Of a stretch of DNA of 8,410 bases, positions 1-6,094 are shown piece by piece (position 1 is the first letter of the stretch; each line of letters opens with the position of its first letter). The position numbers and the translations under genes are program-made. The notes beneath the pieces were generated by a model. It was not told where the DNA came from, ran no database searches, and was given only the letters and a program-made list of their open reading frames with translations. Source of the stretch: Armatimonadota bacterium (GTDB taxonomy: Bacteria; Armatimonadota; Zipacnadia; Zipacnadales; JABUFB01); assembly GCA_018056145.1 (NCBI GenBank), contig JAGPGE010000233.1, positions 1 through 8,410 of the forward strand, read 5' to 3'.

Positions 1-78
1 GTGCAGGGCAAGAAGATCGGTTGGCGTGACGGTTTGCAGGCTGTATGGACGCTGCTCCGGTACAGGTTCAGCGACTGA
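1..78 (+). CDS. C-terminal end of a probable family 2 glycosyltransferase (partial)
   Basis: Only the last 25 codons and the TGA at 76-78 are inside the window; the gene starts upstream. The frame reads through from base 1 and ends in a cationic, aromatic-rich tail (key stretch KKIGWRDGLQAVWTLLRYRF). Tails of this kind close many cytoplasmic family 2 glycosyltransferases of the dolichyl/polyprenyl-phosphate mannose or glucose synthase type, where an amphipathic helix sits on the membrane. The link to that family is recalled from pattern, because no catalytic motif is visible. The gene that follows on the same strand is a GT39/PMT-like enzyme, a class that uses polyprenyl-phosphate sugars, so the pairing makes biological sense. 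A short unrelated membrane-associated tail is the main alternative. Confidence 0.55.
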   Translation: MQGKKIGWRDGLQAVWTLLRYRFSD

Positions 79-136
79 GCGACGGCCGCCGAAGAAGACC
101 CGGCGCAAAGGCCACACGGGTCATCGCTATCTTTCG

Positions 137-161
137 GCTGTCGGTGTGAGACACCGACTGC
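137..161 (+). promoter_or_regulatory. Hairpin in the leader of the GT39 gene
   Basis: Bases 140-147 (GTCGGTGT) and 151-158 (ACACCGAC) are perfect reverse complements separated by a 3-base loop. One T-T mismatch lets two more pairs form (137-138 with 160-161). No T-run follows, so it is not a classical terminator. It lies in the 131-base spacer between the upstream glycosyltransferase tail and the GT39 gene. It could be an operator, an mRNA-stabilising or attenuating hairpin, or simply chance. Function is inferred from position only. Confidence 0.4.
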
Positions 162-209
162 GGGAGCGCAGAGTGGAGGAGATGCGCTATCAGTACCGCT
201 CGCCTTGGG

Positions 210-1736
210 GTGTGGGCGAAGGCGTATTGGCCGTGGATGCTCATCGGTCTGGGCGTGCTTCTGAGGGCAGTTCAGTACGTCTCAGGCCGGTCTCTGTGGA
301 CGGACGAAGCCTCCCTGGCGCTCAACATAGTCGGGCGTTCATATGCTGAGTTGTTGCTCCCTCTGGACAATGATCAGGTCTGTCCGCCCGGGTTCCTCTG
401 GCTGTCTCGCGCTGCAGTTGATCTCTTCGGCTCCTCCGAAGCCGCTCTGCGCCTGCCAGCCTTCCTCTTCGGCATCCTGAGCCTGCCCGTGTTCTACGTC
501 CTGGCGCGCCGATGGACCGGGCGAGCCGAAGCAGCTCTGGCGTTGGGTGTCTTCGCCATCTCCGAGCATCTGGTCGCATACTCGGCCGAACTCAAGCAGT
601 ACTCAGGCGACGTGCTCTTCTCGCTGCTCGCCTTCCTGCTCGCCGGACAGCGGGCCCCTGGAGTCCGACGCTGGATCGTGACGGGGCTGCTCGGCGCGGT
701 AGCGGTCTGGTTTTCCCACGCGGTGGTGTTCGTGCTCGCGGGGCTATGCCTGGTGCACGGCGTTTCGTCACTCGCGGGTCGCGGCTGGCGCGATCTGTCC
801 GCCGTGGTCGCCTGCGCCGCGATGTGGTCTGCCAGCTTCCTTGTTGTGCACCGCCTGACACTGTCTCCCGCGGTTGATAGTCAGTTCCTCATCGATTACT
901 GGCGGCCCGGTTTCGCTCCGCTTCCCCCGATGAGTGCGGAGGATATCCGGTGGTACCTCGAGACCCTCTCCGAGGCCCTGAGGATGCCTGGCGGCTTCCC
1001 GTATCCGGGGGGCGCGTTCCTGCCTCTGTTCGTCGGCTGCGTGCTGGCCTGGCATCGCTCTCCGAAAGAACTCTGGCTGCTGATTTCGCCGGCACTCGTC
1101 GCCCTGGTTGCGTCGGCGGCGGGCAAGTACCCCTTCGCGGATCGCCTTCTGCTGTTTGCGGTGCCCTTCGCTTTGCTGCTCATCGCGGATGGGACGATGT
1201 ACATCGCCCGACAATCGCGGGGCCTTGAGGGGGCTGTCGGGACAGTCCTGCTCCTGGTCGTCCTGGTGCCGGTTGCCCTCGTGGCCGGCCGCGACGTCCT
1301 GCGGCCGCGAACGGTCGAGGAAGCGCGACCCGTTGTTCAACACCTGGCGCGGGAACGCAGAGCGGGGGACACAATCTATGTCTTCTACGGGTCGCGGAAC
1401 CCGTTCCGTTACTACGCTTCAGCCCTCGGCATTGGGCCCGATGAGTACATCATCGGGGCGGGGCGACGTGAAGACCCGGAAGCATACAGCCGCGGACTTC
1501 AGGCTCTGCGCGGCAAGCGGCGCGTCTGGGTGGTCTACTGCGTCCCCTGCCCGTGGGGCGGAGTACGCGACGACCAACCCTTCGTGCGTGACCTGAACGC
1601 GATCGGGACCCGTATCGACCAGTTCCAGCGCCCCGGCGCGGCGGTGTTTCTCTATGACTTCACTCGCCCTGCCAGGGCCGGGCCAGTGGCTTCCGAGCCC
1701 CAAGCCCGCACCACTACCGAGCAGCCGGACCTCTAG
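210..1736 (+). CDS. GT39/PMT-like membrane glycosyltransferase (GT-C fold)
   Basis: This 508-residue integral membrane protein is expected to move a sugar from a polyprenyl-phosphate donor onto a lipid or protein acceptor on the outer face of the inner membrane. Hydrophobic helices start at residues 8-24 and recur at about 81-100, 107-122, 134-147, 155-185, 196-213, 269-281, 287-303, 310-327 and 341-360. After the first helix comes WTDEAS (residues 30-35); the Asp-Glu there matches the catalytic acidic position in the first external loop of GT-C enzymes. YSAELKQYS (124-132) corresponds to the 'YSQE.R.Y' motif of the ArnT/PMT_2 group. Residues 361-485 form a soluble C-terminal domain containing YVFYGSRNPFRYYA (390-403). 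The start is uncertain: GTG at 210 is the only in-frame start after the TGA at 147-149, but it has no Shine-Dalgarno sequence and leaves no cytoplasmic N-terminus (see the frameshift finding). Acceptor and sugar are unknown. Confidence 0.82.
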   Translation: MWAKAYWPWMLIGLGVLLRAVQYVSGRSLWTDEASLALNIVGRSYAELLLPLDNDQVCPPGFLWLSRAAVDLFGSSEAALRLPAFLFGILSLPVFYVLARRWTGRAEAALALGVFAISEHLVAYSAELKQYSGDVLFSLLAFLLAGQRAPGVRRWIVTGLLGAVAVWFSHAVVFVLAGLCLVHGVSSLAGRGWRDLSAVVACAAMWSASFLVVHRLTLSPAVDSQFLIDYWRPGFAPLPPMSAEDIRWYLETLSEALRMPGGFPYPGGAFLPLFVGCVLAWHRSPKELWLLISPALVALVASAAGKYPFADRLLLFAVPFALLLIADGTMYIARQSRGLEGAVGTVLLLVVLVPVALVAGRDVLRPRTVEEARPVVQHLARERRAGDTIYVFYGSRNPFRYYASALGIGPDEYIIGAGRREDPEAYSRGLQALRGKRRVWVVYCVPCPWGGVRDDQPFVRDLNAIGTRIDQFQRPGAAVFLYDFTRPARAGPVASEPQARTTTEQPDL

Positions 1737-1791
1737 CGCGCCGACATGCGAAAAGGCGACGGACCGGGCGTCTCCCCGAGCCGCCCGCGTT

Positions 1792-4700
1792 CTACTTCAG
1801 CACCACCTCGCCCAGGCGGTCGGGCATGTGGAAGTTATGCTCGGCAGTGGGGCTCCAAGCCAGAGCCTCGTGCGGGCCGCCGCGAAACACATTCAGGAAG
1901 ACGCTCCCGCCGTTGGGGAGACCCGACGGCGCGATCTCCTTGAGCGGAACCGCGACCAGCACAGTCCAGCGGTCCTTCGCTTCGGTGATGGCGCTGGTAA
2001 CCCGCAGGCCGGTCTTCCACGGTTCGCCTTTCCGGGGGGCTTCGTACTGGCCGCTGTCCCATACCCCCGAGGGGTTCACGCCCAACTGGTAGTAAGTGGC
2101 CCCGCCCCTGCTCGTGGACAGGAAGATCTCCCAGTCATCGCCATCATAGATGCGCGGGGAATCCTGGAGGCCCTTGAGGTCGCCCTCCTCGGTGAGGCGC
2201 AGGTACAGCCACTCGCCGTCATGGGCCACTTGTCCCGACACCTTCCGCGGGGTGGGTTCGCCGGTGTTCTGACGGAAGGGGGAAATGTTACCGACCTGCG
2301 CCCAGTCGATCACGGTCGGGTCGCCATTGGCCGGACTGACTTTCGGCGCCTCCCCAAGCGGCGGAGGAACGCTCCGGTACTGCTCCCGCGTCGAGTACTT
2401 GCGGCGTCCGGCCAGCATGTAGTTCCATATGCCCTTCTCGAAGACAGCGATTCGCGCTGCTTCATCGCCGGTCGGCGCGAGGGCCTTCGCCTGGTCGAGA
2501 TACCCCTGCCAGCGATCCATGCGCTCCTGCGTGCCCAGCCAGCCCCACGCGATCTCCTCGGTCTGGTGATGATGGCCCTCCGTGCGCCCTTCCGCGATGG
2601 CCGGCGGGTAACTCTTCGGGTCGCCGTACACCTGCTCGATCTCAAGGTAGATGCGCTTCATCGGCTCGGCCGCGGGGCCATACATGCCCGTGAAGTACTC
2701 GTCCAGGAGCGTGTCCACATCGAGCGTGGGGTCGTCCATGAGCTTGTAGGTCAGGTACGCCTCGATCTCCTGGCCGTATCCGCAGTGGAAGATGCCCCGG
2801 TAGCCGTACTCATGAAAGAGCTTGAACTGCTCGCCGACGGTGTGCGCGAAGTAGCCTGGGAAGCAGTGGAACTTCCCGTTCACGGCCACTTCCCAGGGGA
2901 ATGTGTCGTACAGCCACAGGTACATTGGCCGCCGCTTGCTCTCCTCGCCCCACTGGGCCAGGTACTCGAGTTCGTGCTCGTAGGATGGCCGGTCGTAGTT
3001 GAGGCGGTTGCAGGCGAAGCAGTACTGGACAGCCACATTCGGCTCAAGCGCCACCTTCTCGGGGGGCGCGGCGTGGGACATGTAGGCAAGAGTGATCACC
3101 CACTTGTCGGGATGGGTCTCGCGCAGTTTGCGCGCCACGCCGTTGATGAAGTTGAAGAAGTAGTCGCTGTCGCGGCCATTGGAGAAAAAGACCGAAGCCG
3201 CCTCGCGCTGGCTGACCCACTCCTGGCAGGCCTCGCACTTGCAGAAGGCCGCGTTATCCATGGGTTCGACGGGGAACATGTTGGGCGGGATCGGGTTCCA
3301 GAAGATACCCAACTGGCCCCCCGTGACCTTGCCGTCGTAGTAGTTCCGCGCATCTTGGGCAAGCTGCTCCAGGAACCCCTCATCGGTGTAGCACATCTGC
3401 GGAGGCTCACCGTTGTAACCTTTGGCGAAGTACGCCGGGCGCTTTTCCACGAACAGTGGCGACTTGTTCTCACCGTCCCGCCAGAACCGGTCATAGTAGC
3501 CGTAAAGGGAGTGGTTGCAGTAGTTGCGCTCGCCGCCCACCCGCATGCGATGGAGGAACAGACTGGTCTGCCGGTTCTTCGCGGCACGGAACGCGCCATC
3601 ATTGGCTGCGCGCTCATGCAGTCGGGCGTAGGCGGTTGCTTCGAACTCTGCGAACTCCGGGGTGCCCGACTGCCAGAAGGTGGTGATCGAGGGGTCGTAG
3701 TTGCCCGGGTTCATCATGGTGCCGGTGCGCATCTTGAAAACCGGGGAGCGACGGATGCTTTCGCCGGTCACGGTCAGCGTCTCCCGGGGAGTGTAGACCG
3801 TCCCGAAATCGGTGGGGTTGAACCAGCGCACCCCGCAGAAGCGTTCCAGGAAGTCATAGACCGCATAGCAGGTGGCCTGATCGTCGTGGAGATCCGGGAT
3901 CGGCGCAGGCCCGAGTCTGCCGCCTGCGTCCACGGGCACGCCGGACTCCTCGTCGAAGTGCAGGAGGGTCGCCGTCCGCGGGCCAGGTGCCGGCCGGGCC
4001 CTGAAGCCGCTCTCTTCGGGAGTGATGACCGCGCGCGTCACCCGCACAGCGTCGATCCGCCCCGTGAATGGGTTCCCCATATTCCCCATCAGGCCGGTCG
4101 CACCGACCTGGAGCATGGACCCCTCACAGCAGGTCACGGGGTACTTCGCCGAACCGGCGCTGGTCCCGTCCACAAAGAGCTCGAAGCGGTCGTTGGCGAC
4201 GCTGTGGGTGGCCAGCAGGTGATGCCAGCCGGGGGAGAGCTCGCCGGTTCGCACTGCGGTTCCGCGATTCCCGTCGTAGATGACGTAACTGATGCGCCGC
4301 GAATTCGGCTCGCGCTGGAGGATGTGGTAGGTCCACGGGCCTGGGCTATCCAGGCGCAGGATCGTCCCGGCTCGGGCGTCAAGCTCCTCCGGCAGGAACA
4401 CCCAGGCTTCCATCGAGCCTTCCTGGTCATTGAAGGCACAGTTTTCGACGCCAATCGCGGAGCCGCCGTCGAAGCTGAGAGCGCGGCCGAACATGCCCTC
4501 GGCGGGAACAGGCCTGCCGTAGACCGAGACGTTTCCCCGGGCGGGTTCGTCGCTGTCGCGACCCATAAGCACGAGGGTATCGGGCGCGAACTGCACCACG
4601 TACTCTTGGGGCTCGAAATCGTCAGAAGTCAGGCCCAGTTCGCGGGTGGCCGCGCTCTCGCCCACGAGAATGCGGGTGCCCTGGACCGGCGTGGTATCCG

Positions 4701-4908
4701 TCACCACGGGCAATTCCGCGCCGGTGATGAGCTTCACGTGGGTCTGAAGTTCTTCCACCGCGAGCCGCGCGGGCACGGTTGGGCGCTCCGCCAGGACGAT
4801 GGTGGCCGCGGGGACGCCGCTATCCACCAGCGTCAGGCTTGCGGCGTGTCCGGCGTGGTCGGTCAAGCTCAGTACTGCTACGCCGATGAGTATCGCCTGG
4901 AGCTTCAT
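1792..4908 (-). CDS. Secreted DUF4838 multidomain protein with LamG insert and C-terminal CBM9-like domain
   Basis: The protein has 1038 residues. ATG at 4906-4908 is preceded by GAGGT with 7-base spacing. Residues 1-23 are a signal peptide (hydrophobic ILIGVAVLSL, likely cleavage near GHAA). Residues 24-118 and 340-382 resemble the N-terminal non-catalytic domain of alpha-glucuronidases (GH67N/GH20b type): VEELQTHVKLITGAELPVV, then AVYDFLERFCGVRWF. A LamG/concanavalin-like domain lies between them (about 124-335; FGRALSFDG, SMEAWVF, GWHHLLATHS, FELFVDG, FTGRIDAVRV). The DUF4838 core spans about 385-760, with CKCEAC (556-561), a probable TIM-barrel region, and LWLYDTFPWEV (664-674). Residues 853-1038 look like a CBM9/DOMON sugar-binding domain (GEWLYLRL, DGDDWEIFL, YYQLGVNPSG). 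DUF4838 proteins are related to glycoside hydrolases, but no activity is established that I can cite. A role in binding or cleaving uronic-acid-containing polysaccharide outside the cytoplasm is inference. The gene is monocistronic here and convergent with the GT39 gene 55 bases away. Confidence 0.88.
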   Translation of the reverse strand: MKLQAILIGVAVLSLTDHAGHAASLTLVDSGVPAATIVLAERPTVPARLAVEELQTHVKLITGAELPVVTDTTPVQGTRILVGESAATRELGLTSDDFEPQEYVVQFAPDTLVLMGRDSDEPARGNVSVYGRPVPAEGMFGRALSFDGGSAIGVENCAFNDQEGSMEAWVFLPEELDARAGTILRLDSPGPWTYHILQREPNSRRISYVIYDGNRGTAVRTGELSPGWHHLLATHSVANDRFELFVDGTSAGSAKYPVTCCEGSMLQVGATGLMGNMGNPFTGRIDAVRVTRAVITPEESGFRARPAPGPRTATLLHFDEESGVPVDAGGRLGPAPIPDLHDDQATCYAVYDFLERFCGVRWFNPTDFGTVYTPRETLTVTGESIRRSPVFKMRTGTMMNPGNYDPSITTFWQSGTPEFAEFEATAYARLHERAANDGAFRAAKNRQTSLFLHRMRVGGERNYCNHSLYGYYDRFWRDGENKSPLFVEKRPAYFAKGYNGEPPQMCYTDEGFLEQLAQDARNYYDGKVTGGQLGIFWNPIPPNMFPVEPMDNAAFCKCEACQEWVSQREAASVFFSNGRDSDYFFNFINGVARKLRETHPDKWVITLAYMSHAAPPEKVALEPNVAVQYCFACNRLNYDRPSYEHELEYLAQWGEESKRRPMYLWLYDTFPWEVAVNGKFHCFPGYFAHTVGEQFKLFHEYGYRGIFHCGYGQEIEAYLTYKLMDDPTLDVDTLLDEYFTGMYGPAAEPMKRIYLEIEQVYGDPKSYPPAIAEGRTEGHHHQTEEIAWGWLGTQERMDRWQGYLDQAKALAPTGDEAARIAVFEKGIWNYMLAGRRKYSTREQYRSVPPPLGEAPKVSPANGDPTVIDWAQVGNISPFRQNTGEPTPRKVSGQVAHDGEWLYLRLTEEGDLKGLQDSPRIYDGDDWEIFLSTSRGGATYYQLGVNPSGVWDSGQYEAPRKGEPWKTGLRVTSAITEAKDRWTVLVAVPLKEIAPSGLPNGGSVFLNVFRGGPHEALAWSPTAEHNFHMPDRLGEVVLK

Positions 4909-4915
4909 GGTCAGG

Positions 4916-4920
4916 ACCTC
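4916..4920 (-). promoter_or_regulatory. Ribosome-binding site of the DUF4838 gene
   Basis: Read on the minus strand, GAGGT lies 7 bases before the ATG at 4908-4906. This is a good Shine-Dalgarno match and supports that start, which also gives a complete signal peptide. Confidence 0.65.
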
Positions 4921-5025
4921 GCGGGAACCGGGATGGACTTCTCATTCCGCGCCCGGGGGCAGTCCTCCTCTCGCATGTCTCCCTGAGGCCGCGGGAGGGG
5001 CAAGGAGGCCAGCCGTCGAAAGAGA

Positions 5026-5056
5026 ATGCTTCACCGAACCGGGGAGACCGAAGCAT
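5026..5056 (+). repeat. Inverted repeat upstream of the methyltransferase gene
   Basis: ATGCTTC at 5026-5032 and GAAGCAT at 5050-5056 are perfect 7-base inverted repeats with a 17-base interval, ending 34 bases before the methyltransferase start. The spacing would suit an operator bound by a dimeric regulator on one face of the helix, or an mRNA leader hairpin. No regulator gene is present in the window to pair with it. A 7-base repeat can arise by chance, so the functional call is weak. Confidence 0.35.
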
Positions 5057-5078
5057 CGAGCCCGGCGGAGCCACCAGC

Positions 5079-5083
5079 AGGAG
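5079..5083 (+). promoter_or_regulatory. Ribosome-binding site of the methyltransferase gene
   Basis: AGGAG sits 7 bases before the ATG at 5091. This is close to optimal and fixes that start. Confidence 0.7.
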
Positions 5084-5090
5084 ATGACGC

Positions 5091-5885
5091 ATGGACAGAG
5101 TCACGCGTGAATGGGACGAAGCGATGGCCCGTTGGGTCGATCCGTACGAGACCTCGGCCTCTGCGATGGTGCGGCTGTCCACTCGCCCCCCGGTCACGCT
5201 CATACAGAAGCGGGTCGGAACGCTCGTCGGCAAGAGGGTGATTGAGCTTGGCTGCGGCGGCGGTAGTCTGGGGCTTGCCTGTGCGATCCGTGGTGCACAT
5301 GCCACACTGTTCGATAACTCCGCGCCCGTTCTGGAATCGGCGAAGCTCAATCTCGAACGCGCAAGACCCCACATTCCCGGGGGAGTTGAGGTGCAGCTTG
5401 AGCAGGGCGACCTGCTGGAGCGGGATTTCGGGCATGCCTTCGATGTGTGCCTGTCGGACGGACTGATCGAGCACTGGTTCGAAGCCGCGGAACGCGCGAC
5501 GGTGCTGGAGAAGCACCTGAACGCCACTGCTCCGGGTGGGCTTGTGGCGGTGTGCATCCCGAACAATGCGCACCCGTGGATGGACCGCTGGGAGCGCCTC
5601 GGGTGGCCCTGGACCGCGGAAGACTGCCCCCTGCGAGAGGCGAAGATCACGCCGGACGAGCTGGCCTGCGAGCTGTCAGCCGTTGGGCTCAAGGACGTGC
5701 AGGTGCAGGGCTACATGGTCTGGGATACCCTCTGCAAGTGGCCCAAGAGCCGGACCACGGGGCTGCTGGTGAAGGGGCTGAAGGCCACCCTCGGCTACGA
5801 CCGTGTGGGGCCGATCAAGCTGTCGGAGGAGTACAAGCGGCGCTACGGCACGTGGCTGCTGGGAACGGGCTTCGCAAAGGGATAG
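5091..5885 (+). CDS. Class I SAM-dependent methyltransferase, substrate unknown
   Basis: This 264-residue protein should transfer a methyl group from S-adenosylmethionine in the cytoplasm. The Rossmann fold is clear. Motif I is VIELGCGGG (50-58). The acidic residue that binds the SAM ribose is Asp75 in LFDNS (73-77). QGDLL (105-109) is the adenine-contacting stretch. FDVCLSDGLIEHW (117-129) is motif IV, and APGGLVAVCIPN (147-158) is the next strand. The C-terminal part (165-264) is richer in Trp and Tyr and probably forms the substrate cap; the ending YKRRYGTWLLGTG resembles small-molecule and glycan-locus methyltransferases of the Methyltransf_11/25 type. There is no signal peptide or membrane helix. 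It starts after a good AGGAG site and has 152-209 bases of spacer before the next gene, so it may be transcribed alone. A sugar O-methyltransferase or a lipid/quinone-type enzyme are both possible; nothing visible decides. Confidence 0.85.
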   Translation: MDRVTREWDEAMARWVDPYETSASAMVRLSTRPPVTLIQKRVGTLVGKRVIELGCGGGSLGLACAIRGAHATLFDNSAPVLESAKLNLERARPHIPGGVEVQLEQGDLLERDFGHAFDVCLSDGLIEHWFEAAERATVLEKHLNATAPGGLVAVCIPNNAHPWMDRWERLGWPWTAEDCPLREAKITPDELACELSAVGLKDVQVQGYMVWDTLCKWPKSRTTGLLVKGLKATLGYDRVGPIKLSEEYKRRYGTWLLGTGFAKG

Positions 5886-5915
5886 CCGCGCGTCACCGGC
5901 GCTCGAAGCAGTCTC

Positions 5916-5933
5916 CGGCCCTTCGGAGGGCCG
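5916..5933 (+). terminator. GC-rich hairpin after the methyltransferase gene, possible terminator
   Basis: Bases 5916-5922 (CGGCCCT) pair perfectly with 5927-5933 (AGGGCCG) around a TCGG loop, 30 bases after the methyltransferase stop codon. The stem is very stable, but no T-run follows, so it would be a non-canonical terminator or an mRNA 3'-end protector. It separates the methyltransferase from the downstream glycan genes, which fits two transcription units. Confidence 0.45.
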
Positions 5934-6082
5934 CATCATCGGCTACCGGCGACTCCGGATGTTGAACGCTGCCCTGGACGAGACCGCTCCAGCCGGCAAG
6001 GTCGCTCCGGCGCAGCCAAGGAAAACACGGAGAGCTGATGAAGCACACGCTGGGCCTGGCACATATGCCACACCGTTGCGCG

Positions 6083-6087
6083 AGGAG
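6083..6087 (+). promoter_or_regulatory. Ribosome-binding site deciding the start of the fucosidase-like gene
   Basis: AGGAG lies 7 bases before ATG 6095, giving a compact signal peptide. The competing upstream ATG at 6038 has GGAG at 6029-6032 with 5-base spacing, so it is not excluded. Confidence 0.5.
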
Positions 6088-6094
6088 CACTCCC

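Larger units (their letters stand above)
4909..5090. promoter_or_regulatory. Divergent intergenic region with probable promoters for both flanking genes
   Basis: These 182 bases separate the minus-strand DUF4838 gene from the plus-strand methyltransferase gene, so promoters for both directions are expected here. I found no convincing -35/-10 pair on either strand. The only clear structures are the two ribosome-binding sites at its ends and the inverted repeat at 5026-5056. The promoter role rests on gene orientation. Confidence 0.5.

Noticed and set aside
26..349. A 107-codon plus-strand frame overlapping the GT39 gene start.
   Set aside because: It is Arg-rich, without domain character, and overlaps the GT39 frame. 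Only the short part at 173-206 is of interest, as a possible true N-terminus of GT39.
1765..1787. CGGGCG/CGCCCG inverted repeat between the convergent GT39 and DUF4838 genes.
   Set aside because: It has only 6 base pairs with an 11-base loop and no T-run on either strand. This is too weak in GC-rich DNA to call a bidirectional terminator, although one is expected there.
1654..4986. A 1110-codon plus-strand open reading frame covering the whole DUF4838 gene.
   Set aside because: It is the exact same-phase antisense of the DUF4838 frame. In GC-rich genes the codons TTA, CTA and TCA are rare, so the antisense frame stays open. Its translation shows no recognisable domain, whereas the minus strand has a signal peptide and four recognisable domains.
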